In this document: positions 17,420 to 26,751 of the stretch, piece after piece
Layout of the letters: the number at the start of each line of letters is the position of its first letter
Numbering within the stretch: the first letter of the stretch is position 1
NCBI RefSeq assembly: GCF_019024325.1
Contig: NZ_JAFNJS010000003.1
Location: forward strand, 372,001 to 436,000
DNA: 64,000 nucleotides
Direction: 5' to 3'
Source of the DNA: Falsiroseomonas tokyonensis
GTDB lineage: Bacteria; Pseudomonadota; Alphaproteobacteria; Acetobacterales; Acetobacteraceae
Translations under genes and position numbers: made by a program
Notes under the pieces: model-generated
The model's database searches: none
What the model saw: only the letters and a program-made list of their open reading frames with translations
What the model was told of the DNA's origin: nothing

Positions 17420-19115
17420 GCTCAGGCAGGCGCCAGCCGGGGGCCAGCACCCAGAGTCCGTCGAACCGCGCCAGCAGGTCCCGCGCCGGGTCCATGCCGG
17501 CGCGCGCCGCGGCCAGCATGGCCTCGTCGCCCAGCACATAGAGGCTGCCGGGCTCCGGTTCGCCCAGGGCCAGGCGGGCGGCGGTCCTGGCATTCAGGGC
17601 GGCGACGCGGGCGGGGTCCACCCGGGCGAGGTAGATGGCATCGGTGGGCAGGCCCCGCGTCGCCGCCAGCACCGCCACCTCCTCCCAATGCCGTGCCTGC
17701 AGGCCGGTGGGTGCGAGGCGGATGCGTTCGTAGCGGGCGGTGGCGCGCTGCCAGAAGGGATCGGCCAGCCGCAGCGGCGCGGTGACCGGCGCGGGACGGA
17801 AAAAGCCCGCCAGCCGGTCGAAGCCGGGCCGCAGATCGGCCAGCTGCACCACCAGCAACCCCGCCAGCAGCAGCCCGGCGCGCTGCCCACCCAGCGCATG
17901 GACCAGCGCCGCCATGGCGCCCAGCACCAGGGCATAGGCCAGCGGCCAGAAGAAGCGGACCGAGGCGCGCAGCGCATCCGCCACCTCCACCAGCCGCTCC
18001 GGCACCGGCAGCGCGGCCACAACCTGCCCACCGATGGAGATGCGGTGGGTGACGGCCAGGGCCAGCATCAGCGCCAGGCCCGCCAGCAGCGGCCAGCGCC
18101 GGCCGAGCCCCTGCGCCGGGCGCCAGGCGAAGGCCAGGCCGCCGGCCAGGATCAGCAGGATGGTGCCGAGGCCGAGGTAGCTGTCCTGCCCTTCCAGATG
18201 GTCCGCCCGCGGCAGCTGCGGCAGGAAGCGGCCCCACTGGCCCGGGTCGAAGGGCGCCAGCAGGTCCAGCTGCATCTGCCCGAAGCCGCCCCAGGTGCCG
18301 CCCATGCCGCCGCCGAGCAGGAAGAAGCCCGCCGCCCAGAGCCCGGCGATCCCGGCCGCCGGAACCGCCACCGCCTCAAGCGCCAGGATCGGCTTGCGGC
18401 GATCGGGCGACAGGGCGCGTGCGAGCCAGTCGGTCGCCCAGAAGCCCGCCACCATCGGCAGCAGGTAGGCATGGATGAGGGAGGCGGCGAGCAGCAGCCC
18501 CGTCCATTCCGCCAACCGCCGCCAGGCCGGCGCCGCGCTCAGGCAAAGATAGAGCGCCGCCAACAGCAGGAACTGCCCACCAAGCGCAAAATGGCCGCCC
18601 AGCCGGTTCAGCAGGATCGGCTGCAGCACGAAAAGCGCGGCGCCGGCCAGCCGGGCCAGCGGGTCCGGCGTGACCAGGCCGATCAGCCGCCAGGCGAGCA
18701 GCGCCTGCAGCGCGCCGCAGGCGAAGATCCACAGGCCCCAATATTGCGGCACCTGCCCCAGCGGCCGCAGCGCCTTGAAGGCGAAGGCCAGCAGCGGGAT
18801 GGAATCGGAATAGAAGATGGAGGACCCGACCTCGAGCCCCCAGTCGGGATTGGCCCCCGGCGGCCAGGCCCAGGGCGCGCGCGCAAAATAGGTCCAGCCG
18901 AGCCAGTATTGCACCGGGTCCGGCCCGATGGTGCCCTCCAGCATCCATCCGGTGTTCTGGGGTGGCAGGATCTGCCAGCCATAGACGCCGGCGATCACGG
19001 CGAGGCCGATGGCGATGGCGGCCAAGGCGCCGCAGACGGCCTCCGGCACCGCCGGGATGGCGGGGAGGCGGATGGGAAGCGGAAGCCTCGCCTGGCGCAC
19101 TGGACCCTCCCGCAC
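17346..19115 (-). CDS. DUF6311-like polytopic membrane protein
   Basis: A 589-residue protein with about 10-12 hydrophobic segments and a soluble C-terminal tail of about 130 residues. The N-terminal loop after helix 1 contains GTIGPDPVQYWLGWTYF, then WAWPPGANPDWGLEVGSS and FYSDSIPLLAFAFK, the pattern I associate with DUF6311 and distant GT-C type glycosyltransferases, where an acidic residue in the first loop is expected to be catalytic. A GT-C activity is inference only. The gene is convergent with the YhdP-like gene, overlapping it by 74 bases, and lies downstream of tyrS on the same strand with a gap of 92 bases. Confidence 0.8.
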   Translation of the reverse strand: MREGPVRQARLPLPIRLPAIPAVPEAVCGALAAIAIGLAVIAGVYGWQILPPQNTGWMLEGTIGPDPVQYWLGWTYFARAPWAWPPGANPDWGLEVGSSIFYSDSIPLLAFAFKALRPLGQVPQYWGLWIFACGALQALLAWRLIGLVTPDPLARLAGAALFVLQPILLNRLGGHFALGGQFLLLAALYLCLSAAPAWRRLAEWTGLLLAASLIHAYLLPMVAGFWATDWLARALSPDRRKPILALEAVAVPAAGIAGLWAAGFFLLGGGMGGTWGGFGQMQLDLLAPFDPGQWGRFLPQLPRADHLEGQDSYLGLGTILLILAGGLAFAWRPAQGLGRRWPLLAGLALMLALAVTHRISIGGQVVAALPVPERLVEVADALRASVRFFWPLAYALVLGAMAALVHALGGQRAGLLLAGLLVVQLADLRPGFDRLAGFFRPAPVTAPLRLADPFWQRATARYERIRLAPTGLQARHWEEVAVLAATRGLPTDAIYLARVDPARVAALNARTAARLALGEPEPGSLYVLGDEAMLAAARAGMDPARDLLARFDGLWVLAPGWRLPEPTDSPLGRSRTARGENPASAPPGG

Positions 19116-19207
19116 GCGCGGCCGGCGCGGGCGGGGCGAGCCTCGGCGCGCGGCACGGCGTGTTCATGGCCGTGCGGCGGCGATTTGAGGCCGGATCAGA
19201 TGCCCGG

Positions 19208-20428
19208 TCAGCCCGGCGGACGCACCAGCAGGTGACGCTTGCGGCCGAGCGAAAGTTTCGCGGCGCCGTCGCGCAGATCCGCCGCGGTCACCATCTGTTG
19301 CGGATCGGCCACGGCCTGGTCGTTCAACCGGATGCCGCCCTGCGCCATCAGGCGCCTCGCCTCACCCTTGCTGGCGACGAACCTGGCCTCCACCAGCAGG
19401 TCCACCACGGCGGCGGGCAGCGTGGCGGTGTGGGTGGGAAGGGTCTCGGCCGCCTCGCCCTGTTCGAAGGCGCGGCGGGCGGTCTCGGCCGCGGTCTCGG
19501 CGGCCGCGCGGCCATGCAGCAGGGCGGTGGCCTCCGTCGCCAGGATCTTCTTGGCGTCGTTGATCTCGGCGCCGGCGAGGGCGGAGAGGCGCTTGACCTC
19601 CGCCATCGGCAGGTCCGTGAACAGCGCCAGGAAGCGGCCGACATCGGCATCCTCCGCATTGCGCCAGAACTGCCAGTAGTCATAGGGCGCCAGCCGATCC
19701 GGGTTCAGCCAGACGGCGCCGGAGGCGGTCTTGCCCATCTTGGCGCCCGACGCGGTGGTCAGCAGCGGCGTGGTCAGGCCGAAGGCTTCCTTCCCGGCCA
19801 GGCGGCGCACCAGGTCCGCGCCCATGATGATATTGCCCCACTGGTCCGACCCGCCCATCTGCAGGGTCACGCCGAGCCGCCGGTGCAGTTCGAGAAAGTC
19901 GTAGGACTGCAGCAGCATGTAGTTGAATTCGAGGAAGCTGAGCGGCTGGTCACGGTCCAGCCGCAGCCGGACGCTGTCCATGGTCAGCATGCGGTTGACG
20001 CTGAAATGGCGGCCGATCTCGCGCAGGAACGGGATGTAGTGCAGCCCGTCCAGCCATTCCGCATTGTCGAGCATGACGGCGGCATCGGGGCCGAAGTCGA
20101 GGAAACTGTCGAAGCTGCGGCGGATGCCGGCCTTGTTCGCCTCGATGATCTCGTCGGTCAGAAGCTGGCGCGCCTCGTCCTTGCCGGAGGGATCGCCGAT
20201 CTTGGTGGTGCCGCCACCCATCAGCGCCACCGGGCGGTTGCCGGTCTTCTGCAGCAGGCGCAGCAGCATGATGGACAGCAGGTGGCCGACATGCAGGCTG
20301 TCCGCCGTGCAGTCGAAGCCGACATAGGCCGTGACCCGCCCCTGGGCGGCCAGGCCCTCCGCATCCGTCACCTGGTGGATGTAGCCGCGCTCGCGGGCGG
20401 CGTGCAGGAAGTCCTGGGTGGCGGTCAT
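19208..20428 (-). CDS. tyrS: Tyrosyl-tRNA synthetase
   Basis: A 406-residue class I aminoacyl-tRNA synthetase that charges tRNA-Tyr. The HIGH-type motif is HVGH within [12 protein letters not shown] (about residue 47), the tyrosine-binding region contains [11 protein letters not shown] and [10 protein letters not shown], and the KMSKS-type loop is KMGKT. The C-terminal 70 residues form the S4-like RNA-binding domain ([19 protein letters not shown]). The length is the normal bacterial size. Its start lies 61 bases from the divergent anmK gene. Confidence 0.97.
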   Translation of the reverse strand: MTATQDFLHAARERGYIHQVTDAEGLAAQGRVTAYVGFDCTADSLHVGHLLSIMLLRLLQKTGNRPVALMGGGTTKIGDPSGKDEARQLLTDEIIEANKAGIRRSFDSFLDFGPDAAVMLDNAEWLDGLHYIPFLREIGRHFSVNRMLTMDSVRLRLDRDQPLSFLEFNYMLLQSYDFLELHRRLGVTLQMGGSDQWGNIIMGADLVRRLAGKEAFGLTTPLLTTASGAKMGKTASGAVWLNPDRLAPYDYWQFWRNAEDADVGRFLALFTDLPMAEVKRLSALAGAEINDAKKILATEATALLHGRAAAETAAETARRAFEQGEAAETLPTHTATLPAAVVDLLVEARFVASKGEARRLMAQGGIRLNDQAVADPQQMVTAADLRDGAAKLSLGRKRHLLVRPPG

Positions 20429-20489
20429 GGCGGTGCGGCGTGGTCCTGTGGGGCTTCCGGAAGTGCCGGCGGCGTAGCACGTTGGCGGG

Positions 20490-21587
20490 ATGCTGCGAAC
20501 TATCGGTCTGATGAGCGGGACCTCCCTCGACGGGGTGGATGCCGCATGGGTGGAAACGGATGGGGAGGCGATCGGCCGGCTCGGCCCGGTGCTGACGCTG
20601 CCCTATGCGCCGGCGCTGCGCCGCGACCTGCGCGAATTGCTGGACCGCGCCGGCGACCTGCCCGCGGACGACCCCTTCCTGGCGAGCTGCGTCGACCGGC
20701 TGACGGAGCGGCATATCGAGGCGGTGCGCGCCGTGGGGTGGGAGGCGGACCTCATCGGCTTCCACGGCCAGACCATCCTGCACCGGCCGCACCGGCCCGG
20801 CTCCAACACGCCCGGCTTCACCTGGCAGGTGGGTGACGCCGCCCGGCTGGCGCGGGAGACGGGGATGACCGTCGCCCATGACTTCCGCTCGGCCGATGTC
20901 GCGGCGGGCGGGCAGGGGGCGCCGCTGGTGCCGGTGGTGCATGCGGCCATGGCGCGCAGCCTGCCGAAGCCGCTGGCCATCCTGAACCTGGGCGGGGTGG
21001 GCAATGTCACCTGGATCGGCGCCGATGGCACTTTGCTGGCCTTCGATACCGGCCCGGCCAACGGCCCGCTGGACGATTGGGCCCGGCATGCGACCGGGGA
21101 GGCCTATGACCGCGACGGGCGCCTGGCGCTCGCCGGACGGGCGGATGGCGGGGTGCTGGCGCCGCTGATGGCGCATCCCTGGCTCGCGGCGCCGCCGCCC
21201 AAGTCGCTGGACCGGCTGGATTTCGACCGGGCGCTGAAGGATGCGGGCGCGCCCGCGCTCTCGCCCGCCGATGGCGCGGCGACGCTGGTGGCCTTCGCCG
21301 CCATCTGCGTCGCCGCCGCCGCGCGGCACTTCCCGGAACCGCCGGTGCAATGGCTGGTGGCCGGCGGCGGGCGGCGCAACCCGGCGATGATGCGGGCGCT
21401 GGGCGCGGCGCTGGCCGAGCCGGTGCGGGCGGTGGAGGTAGCGGGCTGGAACGGCGATGCGCTGGAGGCCCAGGCCTTTGGCGTGCTGGCCGCCCGCGTC
21501 TGGCGCGGCCTGCCCCTGACCTTTCCGGGAACGACAGGGGCGCCGGGGCCGCTTCCGGGTGGCAAGCTGGTCGGGCCGCTGCTGTAG
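20490..21587 (+). CDS. anmK: Anhydro-N-acetylmuramic acid kinase
   Basis: A 365-residue sugar kinase that converts recycled 1,6-anhydroMurNAc to MurNAc-6-phosphate in cell-wall recycling. The N-terminus [15 protein letters not shown] is the family phosphate-binding signature. Other blocks are [11 protein letters not shown], the [17 protein letters not shown] active-site region with catalytic Asp, [25 protein letters not shown] and [14 protein letters not shown]. The length and start are normal. It is divergent from tyrS. Confidence 0.96.
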   Translation: MLRTIGLMSGTSLDGVDAAWVETDGEAIGRLGPVLTLPYAPALRRDLRELLDRAGDLPADDPFLASCVDRLTERHIEAVRAVGWEADLIGFHGQTILHRPHRPGSNTPGFTWQVGDAARLARETGMTVAHDFRSADVAAGGQGAPLVPVVHAAMARSLPKPLAILNLGGVGNVTWIGADGTLLAFDTGPANGPLDDWARHATGEAYDRDGRLALAGRADGGVLAPLMAHPWLAAPPPKSLDRLDFDRALKDAGAPALSPADGAATLVAFAAICVAAAARHFPEPPVQWLVAGGGRRNPAMMRALGAALAEPVRAVEVAGWNGDALEAQAFGVLAARVWRGLPLTFPGTTGAPGPLPGGKLVGPLL

Positions 21588-21591
21588 CGCG

Positions 21592-21615
21592 GGGGCGGGC
21601 AGCGCGGCCCGCCCC
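21592..21615. terminator. GC hairpin between convergent anmK and hydrolase genes
   Basis: GGGGCGGG (21592-21599) pairs perfectly with CCCGCCCC (21608-21615), an 8-bp stem with an 8-base loop, five bases after the anmK stop and 12 bases before the stop of the minus-strand hydrolase. There is no T-tract, so it may aid termination in both directions rather than be a full intrinsic terminator. Confidence 0.45.
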
Positions 21616-21627
21616 GATAGGCTTGGA

Positions 21628-22296
21628 TCAGTCCGCCGCGAGCGCCATGCGGTTGCGGTTCAGCATGCCCATCACATGGTCCTCGCAGGCATCGGCCACC
21701 TGCTCCGCCTGAGGCGGGGTGTAGATGTGACCGGCGCCGGGCATCACCCGATAGTCGATGCGGATGCCCTTCTGCGTGTTCAGCTTGTCCACAAGCTTCC
21801 GCACGGACCCTTCCGGCACCAGCTCGTCATCCGAGCCATGCAGGATCAGCCCGTTGCAGGGGCAGGGGGCCAGGAAGCCGAAGTCGTAATGGCTGGCGGG
21901 GGCGGAGACGGAGACGAAGCCGCCCATCTCCGGCCGGCGCATCAGCAGCTGCATGCCGACGTAGGCGCCGAAGGAATAGCCCGCGACCCAGAGGGAGGAG
22001 GCGTTGGGATTCACCGCCTGCAGGAAGTCCAGCGCCGCCGCGGCGTCCGAAATCTCCCCGATGCCGCCATCGTAGCGGCCCTGGCTGCGGCCGACGCCGC
22101 GGAAATTGAAGCGCAGCGTGGAGAAGCCCATCGCCTGGAAGCGCTGGTACAGCGCGTGAACGACCCGGTTGTTCATGGTGCCGCCATGCAGCGGATGCGG
22201 GTGCAGGATCAGCGCGACCGGCGCATGCGCCTGCTTCGCGTGGTGGTAGCGACCCTCGAGCCGGCCATCCGGCCCGGCGAACATGACTTCAGGCAT
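21628..22296 (-). CDS. Alpha/beta hydrolase
   Basis: A 222-residue alpha/beta hydrolase-fold protein. The oxyanion region is LILHPHPLHGGTMNN, followed by FNFRGVGRSQGRYDGGIGE, and the nucleophile elbow is VAGYSFGAYVG (G-x-S-x-G, Ser as nucleophile). The likely acid is the Asp in ILHGSDDELVP and the catalytic His is in GAGHIY near the C-terminus. This compact group of predicted hydrolases is widespread in alphaproteobacteria with no known substrate. I start at the ATG giving MPEVMFAGPDGRLEGRY because related proteins begin there; in-frame ATGs seven and 22 codons upstream are possible. Confidence 0.85.
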   Translation of the reverse strand: MPEVMFAGPDGRLEGRYHHAKQAHAPVALILHPHPLHGGTMNNRVVHALYQRFQAMGFSTLRFNFRGVGRSQGRYDGGIGEISDAAAALDFLQAVNPNASSLWVAGYSFGAYVGMQLLMRRPEMGGFVSVSAPASHYDFGFLAPCPCNGLILHGSDDELVPEGSVRKLVDKLNTQKGIRIDYRVMPGAGHIYTPPQAEQVADACEDHVMGMLNRNRMALAAD

Positions 22297-22539
22297 CGTT
22301 CTATCGATCCAGTCCATGTTGGGCCCAGGGTGCCGCGGGCCCGGAGGGGCGCCGAAGACCATGGGCCATGGCCGGAGAGGGGCGAGCGCAGGGCGCCACT
22401 CTCCCAGCCGTTTGGGGAACCAGCACGCCGCGGCGGCGGCGCGTCACGGGCACGTCCAGATCCACGATCCCCGCCACGCGGCGCCCCAAAGCGGGGCTCC
22501 GCCAGCGGCGGCAACGTCTTGTCGATCCCCGGGGTGCCG

Positions 22540-22572
22540 ATTGTTGACGGCGCCGGTCGGGAACAATAGCCT
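22540..22572 (+). promoter_or_regulatory. Candidate iscR-operon promoter in an inverted repeat
   Basis: TTGACG and TAGCCT are separated by 17 bases. The -35 match is good and the -10 match is weak. ATTGTT at 22540-22545 and AACAAT at 22562-22567 are inverted copies flanking the spacer, so a dimeric repressor could bind over the promoter. If real, the leader before iscR would be about 270 bases. Confidence 0.3.
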
Positions 22573-22682
22573 TGGGCAGGCGACGGGGGTCGCTGGCATC
22601 CGGCCTTGGTCGTGGTTCTGATGGGTGCGGCAGCCCGCGCCCGTGGACACCCCGGGGCAGGTTCCCGAGCCCTGGGGCCTAC

Positions 22683-22718
22683 CCAATATAGGGGAGGCAG
22701 GCTCGGATTTCATATTGG
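22683..22718. promoter_or_regulatory. Inverted repeat CCAATAT...ATATTGG before iscR
   Basis: Perfect 7-bp arms at 22683-22689 and 22712-22718, 22 bases apart, in an AT-richer patch of an otherwise very GC-rich region and 130 bases before the iscR start. This is a candidate operator or half of a promoter. It does not obviously match the E. coli IscR type 1 or type 2 consensus. Confidence 0.35.
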
Positions 22719-22849
22719 AATCACGGCATGGCCCGCATGTTCCTGCGTCTGGACGGCCAGATATGGCCCAATTGTCCGGACCTTCGTGCCTTCGCAGCGC
22801 GATCCCGGTCCGGCCCCGGCCCGGGAGACACGCAGGACGGGAGACTGCG

Positions 22850-23383
22850 ATGAGGCTTTCCACCCGCGGGCGATACGCGGTGATGGCGATGGTGGAGCTG
22901 GCGGCGCGGGAAGGCGACTCGCCGGAGGCGGGTGCGCCCGGGCGCCAGCAGGTCAGCCTGGCGGAGATCGCCCAGGCGCAGCGCCTGTCGCTTGCGTATC
23001 TAGAACAGCTTTTCGGCCCGCTGCGCCGCGCCGGCCTGGTCGCCTCCACCCGCGGCCCCGGCGGCGGCTATCGCCTGGCGCGCGCGGCGCGGGAGATCTC
23101 CATCGCGGCCATCGTCGATGCGGTGGACGAGCCCATCCAGGCGACCCGCTGCGAGGAGGGCGGCCCCGGCTGCCTGGCCGGGGAGCGCTGCCTGACCCAT
23201 GACCTCTGGGCCGAGCTCGGCAACCAGATCCACCTGTTCCTGGTGGGCGTGTCGCTGGAGGATGTGGTCTGCGGCCGCATCGCCGGACGGGCCGTGGCAC
23301 CGCTCTGCGGTGGGGCGGTGGCGCCGCTCCGCGGCGGGGCGCCAGGGCTGACGCTGCCCGGGCCGGAGCTGGGCGAGGCCTAG
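22850..23383 (+). CDS. iscR: Rrf2 family Fe-S regulator IscR
   Basis: A 177-residue regulator. The N-terminus MRLSTRGRYAVMAM starts the winged-helix domain, with LAYLEQLFGPLRRAGLV as recognition region and TRGPGGGYRLAR as wing. The [2Fe-2S] ligands are present: C101, C108 and C114 followed by L-T-H117, matching the CxxxxxCxxxxxCLTH pattern of IscR with one extra residue between the first two Cys. The C-terminal tail is unusual, with imperfect AVAPLCGGA/AVAPLRGGA repeats. It heads an operon of two cysteine desulfurases, ferredoxin, TenA and MnmA, and is expected to repress it when clusters are plentiful. RBS GGACGGGAG precedes the ATG at 22850. Confidence 0.93.
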   Translation: MRLSTRGRYAVMAMVELAAREGDSPEAGAPGRQQVSLAEIAQAQRLSLAYLEQLFGPLRRAGLVASTRGPGGGYRLARAAREISIAAIVDAVDEPIQATRCEEGGPGCLAGERCLTHDLWAELGNQIHLFLVGVSLEDVVCGRIAGRAVAPLCGGAVAPLRGGAPGLTLPGPELGEA

Positions 23384-23388
23384 CGCCC

Positions 23389-24483
23389 ATGGCGCCGCTC
23401 TACCTGGATGCCAATGCCAGCGAGCCGCTGCGGCCGGAGGCGCGGGCGGCGGCGCTGGCGGCGCTGGAGCTGGCGGGCAATCCCTCCTCGGTCCATGCGG
23501 CCGGGCGGGCGGCGCGGCAGCTGCTGGAACGGGCGCGGGACCAGCTGGCGGCGCGCTTCGGCACCGGTCCCGGGGAGGTGGTCTTCACCAGCGGCGGGAC
23601 GGAGGCGAATGCGCTCGCCCTCCATGCGCGGGGGGCCGGGCGGCGGGTTCTGGTGGGGGCCACCGAACATCCGGCCGTGCTGGCCGCGGCGCCCGGCGCC
23701 GCCACCCTGCCGGTGCTGGCGGATGGCAGGCTCGACCTTGCCACGCTGGCCGAGGCCCTGCGCGGGCCGCCGGCGCTGGTCTGCCTGATGGCGGCCAATA
23801 ACGAGACCGGCGTGCTGCACCCGCTGGCCGAGGCCGCGGCGCTGTGCCGGGCGCAGGGCGCGCTGCTGCATGTGGATGCGGTGCAGGCGGCCGGGCGGGT
23901 GCCGGTCTCGCTGGCCGAACTCGGTGCGGACAGTATGGCGATCTCCGGCCACAAGCTGGGCGGGCCGAAGGGGGCGGGGGCGCTGCTGCTGCGGCCGGGG
24001 CTGGCGCTGGCGCCGCTGATCGCGGGCGGCGGCCAGGAACGTGGCCGGCGCGGCGGGACGGAGGCGCTGCCCGCCATCGCCGGCATGGGCGCGGCGGCCG
24101 CGGCCGCGGAACCCGTCCAGGCGTTGCGGCTGGCCGGGCTGCGGGATGCGATCGAGGCCGGCTGCGTCGCGCAGGGCGCGCGGGTGGCGGGGCTCGGCGC
24201 GCCGCGGCTGGGCAATACCACCCTCCTCATCCTGCCCGGCGCGCCGGCGGAGACCCAGGTGATCGCGCTGGACCTGGCCGGGGTGCAGGTCTCGGCCGGC
24301 GCCGCCTGCTCCTCTGGCAAGGTCGGGCGCAGCCATGTGCTGGCGGCGATGGGGGAGGAGGCGGGCGGCATCCGCGTCTCCCTGCCCTGGAACGCGCCCG
24401 AGGATGCGGCGGAGCGTTTCCTCACCGCCTGGTCCGCCATGCGCAATCGCCTCTCCCGCCGCGCCCCGGTCGGCGCCATGTGA
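23389..24483 (+). CDS. Cysteine desulfurase, NifS-like
   Basis: A 364-residue class V PLP enzyme that takes sulfur from cysteine. YLDANASEPLRPEA starts the fold, FTSGGTEANALAL binds PLP phosphate, HVDAVQAAGR holds the PLP-pyridine Asp, SGHKLGGPKG carries the Schiff-base Lys, and GAACSSGKVGRSHVL carries the catalytic Cys loop. It differs clearly from the next gene, which is canonical IscS, so this is not a simple recent duplication. The gene starts five bases after iscR and ends eight bases before iscS; it may be a specialised sulfur donor for thiolation or cofactor synthesis. Confidence 0.9.
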   Translation: MAPLYLDANASEPLRPEARAAALAALELAGNPSSVHAAGRAARQLLERARDQLAARFGTGPGEVVFTSGGTEANALALHARGAGRRVLVGATEHPAVLAAAPGAATLPVLADGRLDLATLAEALRGPPALVCLMAANNETGVLHPLAEAAALCRAQGALLHVDAVQAAGRVPVSLAELGADSMAISGHKLGGPKGAGALLLRPGLALAPLIAGGGQERGRRGGTEALPAIAGMGAAAAAAEPVQALRLAGLRDAIEAGCVAQGARVAGLGAPRLGNTTLLILPGAPAETQVIALDLAGVQVSAGAACSSGKVGRSHVLAAMGEEAGGIRVSLPWNAPEDAAERFLTAWSAMRNRLSRRAPVGAM

Positions 24484-24491
24484 AGCCAGCC

Positions 24492-25715
24492 ATGACCCGA
24501 CCCAACCGCCCCATCTACCTCGACAACCACGCCACCACCCCGGCCGATCCGCGGGTGCTGGCGGCCATGCGCCCCTGGTGGGAGGACAACTTCGCCAATC
24601 CGGGCTCCGTCGAGCACGGCATGGGGCGGGAGGCCGAGGCGGCGGTGGCCGAGGCGCGCGCCCATGTGGCGGCGCTGATCGGCGCCGAGCCGAACGAGAT
24701 CCTGTTCACCTCCGGCGCTACCGAATCCAATAACCTGGCCATCAAGGGCGCGGCCCGCTTCGCCGCCAGACAGGGCAGCGAGCGCCGGCGCGTCATCACC
24801 CTCGCCACCGAACACAAATGCGTCCTGGAAAGCGTGAAGGACCTGGCCGCGGAGGGTTTTGCACCCGTGATCCTGCCGGTGCGGCCGGATGGGCTGCTGG
24901 ATCTGTCAGACCTGGAAGCAGCCTTGGCCGCGGAGCCGACCCTGCTGGTCTCCGTCATGGCGGTGAACAACGAGATCGGCGTGGTGCAGGACCTTTCCGA
25001 GATCGGCGCCCTGGTGAAGGCGCATGGGGCGCTGTTCCATACGGATGCGGCGCAGGCGGCGGGGCGGATTCCGCTGGATGTGGCGGAGATCCAGGCCGAT
25101 CTGGTCTCGCTGTCCGCGCACAAGATCTACGGGCCCAAGGGCATCGGCGCGCTCTATGTCCGGCGCCGCCCGCGGGTGCGGCTGGCGCCCCTGTTCTCGG
25201 GCGGCGGGCAGGAACGCGGCCTGCGCTCCGGCACCCTGCCGGCGCCGCTGATCGTGGGCTTCGGCGAGGCCTGCCGCATCGCGGCGCTGGAAGGGATGCT
25301 GGATGCCGGGCGCATCGCCGGGCAGCGCGACCGTTTTAGGGCCGCGCTGGAAGCGGCGGTGCCGGGCCTCCGCATCAATGGCAGCGAGCAGGCGCGGGTT
25401 GCGGGCAATCTCTCGCTGAGCTTCCCCGGCGGGGTCACCGCCCAGGACATCATGGCAGCGGCGCCCGAGATCTGCGTCTCCACCGGCTCGGCCTGTTCCT
25501 CGGCCGAGGTCGAGCCCTCCTATGTGCTGCAGGCGCTGGGCCTGCCGCCGGAACAGGCACGCGCGACCTTGCGCATCGGCATGGGCCGCTTTACCTCGCC
25601 CCTGGATGTGGATCGAGCAGCCGCGGCCCTGGCCGCCGCCTGGCGCCGGGCCATGGAGTCCTCGGACAACAGGGATGCCCCGGGCCAGAACCCCAGGGCC
25701 AGCGCGGCGGAGTAG
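24492..25715 (+). CDS. iscS: Cysteine desulfurase IscS
   Basis: A 407-residue protein close to canonical IscS, the sulfur donor for Fe-S assembly and tRNA thiolation. Motifs are [64 protein letters not shown] with the PLP Lys, and [16 protein letters not shown] with the catalytic Cys. RIGMGRFTS near the C-terminus is also IscS-like. The start ATG at 24492 is nine bases after the stop of the NifS-like gene. No iscU or hscBA follows, so clusters are probably assembled on SUF or scaffold proteins encoded elsewhere. Confidence 0.95.
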   Translation: MTRPNRPIYLDNHATTPADPRVLAAMRPWWEDNFANPGSVEHGMGREAEAAVAEARAHVAALIGAEPNEILFTSGATESNNLAIKGAARFAARQGSERRRVITLATEHKCVLESVKDLAAEGFAPVILPVRPDGLLDLSDLEAALAAEPTLLVSVMAVNNEIGVVQDLSEIGALVKAHGALFHTDAAQAAGRIPLDVAEIQADLVSLSAHKIYGPKGIGALYVRRRPRVRLAPLFSGGGQERGLRSGTLPAPLIVGFGEACRIAALEGMLDAGRIAGQRDRFRAALEAAVPGLRINGSEQARVAGNLSLSFPGGVTAQDIMAAAPEICVSTGSACSSAEVEPSYVLQALGLPPEQARATLRIGMGRFTSPLDVDRAAAALAAAWRRAMESSDNRDAPGQNPRASAAE

Positions 25716-25723
25716 AGGCTGAC

Positions 25724-26053
25724 ATGCCGAAGATGACCTTCATCGAGCGGGACGGCAACCGGAAGGAGGTCGATGCGCCGCTCGGCCTCTCGGTGCTCGA
25801 GATCGCGCATAAGCACGGCGTCGATATCGAGGGCGCCTGCGAGGGCTCGCTCGCCTGCTCCACCTGCCATGTGGTGGTCGATGCCGGCTGGTACGGCAAG
25901 CTGGCCGATGCGACGGAGGATGAGGAGGACATGCTCGACCTCGCCTTCGACCTGCAGGAGACCTCGCGCCTCGGCTGCCAGATCATCATGACGGATGCGC
26001 TGGACGGGCTGGTGGTGAAGCTGCCTTCCGGCACGCGCAACGCCGGCGGCTGA
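25724..26053 (+). CDS. fdx: ISC-type 2Fe-2S ferredoxin
   Basis: A 109-residue adrenodoxin-type ferredoxin that supplies electrons for Fe-S assembly. The cluster ligands are C39, C45 and C48 in [12 protein letters not shown] and C85 in RLGCQI, the C-x5-C-x2-C-xn-C pattern. The acidic stretch [14 protein letters not shown] is the expected interaction helix. It lies eight bases after iscS and three bases before tenA. Confidence 0.95.
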   Translation: MPKMTFIERDGNRKEVDAPLGLSVLEIAHKHGVDIEGACEGSLACSTCHVVVDAGWYGKLADATEDEEDMLDLAFDLQETSRLGCQIIMTDALDGLVVKLPSGTRNAGG

Positions 26054-26055
26054 GC

Positions 26056-26751
26056 ATGCAGGCCTGGGAGGATTTCGGCGCCGAGGGCGGGCTGTTTCGC
26101 CGCCTGCGCGCCGACTGCGCGGCGGATTGGCAGGCCTATACCTGGCATGACTTCTGCCGGCAGCTCTCGGCCGGCACCCTGCCGCTGGCCGCCTTCCAGG
26201 ATTTTCTGATCCAGGACTACCTCTTCCTGATCCAGTTCGCCCGTGCCAAGGCCCTGGCCGTCTTCAAGGCGGAGAGCCTGGAAGCGATGCGGGAGAAGAC
26301 CGCCTCCATCCAGGCGATCCTGGCCGAGACGACCATGCACCTGACCTATTGCGCCGAATGGGGCATCCCGGAGGCCAAGGTGCGGGCCACACCGGAATCG
26401 GCGGAGACGGTGAGCTACACGCGCTACGTCATCGATCGGGGCCTGGCCGGCGATATCCTGGACCTGGAGGTGGCGCTGGCCCCCTGCACTGTGGGCTATG
26501 CCGAGGTGGCGCTGCGCATCCTGGCCGACCCCGCCCGCAAGGTTGAAGGCAATCCCTACCAGAGCTGGATCGAGGCCTATGGCTCCGACGGCTACCAGGC
26601 CCTGGCGCGTGCCGCCGCTTCGCGGATCGATGCGCTGGGCGTGAGCCATGGCGGCGAGGCCCGCTTCCCTATGCTGGCCGCCACCTTCGGCGAGGCGGCG
26701 CGGCTGGAGCAGCGCTTCTGGCAGCAGGGGCTGGACGCCGCCGCGTCATGA
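26056..26751 (+). CDS. tenA: TenA family thiaminase II-like protein
   Basis: A 231-residue all-helical TenA homologue. These enzymes hydrolyse degraded thiamin pyrimidines for salvage. Visible blocks are WHDFCRQLSAGTLPLAAFQD, FLIQDYLFLIQFARAKAL, and LAPCTVGYAEVALRI, where the Cys is the expected nucleophile. A Glu in AARLEQRFWQ near the C-terminus fits the family acid. It sits between fdx and mnmA, sharing ATGA with mnmA. Its place in a sulfur operon suggests a link to thiamin thiazole supply, but that is inference. Confidence 0.87.
   Translation: MQAWEDFGAEGGLFRRLRADCAADWQAYTWHDFCRQLSAGTLPLAAFQDFLIQDYLFLIQFARAKALAVFKAESLEAMREKTASIQAILAETTMHLTYCAEWGIPEAKVRATPESAETVSYTRYVIDRGLAGDILDLEVALAPCTVGYAEVALRILADPARKVEGNPYQSWIEAYGSDGYQALARAAASRIDALGVSHGGEARFPMLAATFGEAARLEQRFWQQGLDAAAS

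Larger units (their letters stand above)
22297..22849. other. 553-bp gene-free region upstream of iscR
   Basis: No convincing coding frame is seen. It holds a weak promoter-like pair, TTGACG (22544-22549) and TAGCCT (22567-22572) spaced 17 bases, sitting in an ATTGTT/AACAAT inverted repeat. It also holds a second inverted repeat, CCAATAT/ATATTGG, at 22683-22718. Long leaders or complex regulation are plausible because IscR-type regulators autoregulate. Confidence 0.6.

Noticed and set aside
18962-20836. A plus-strand open frame of 624 residues across the DUF6311-like gene and tyrS
   Set aside because: It is antisense to a clear tyrosyl-tRNA synthetase and has no recognisable motif.
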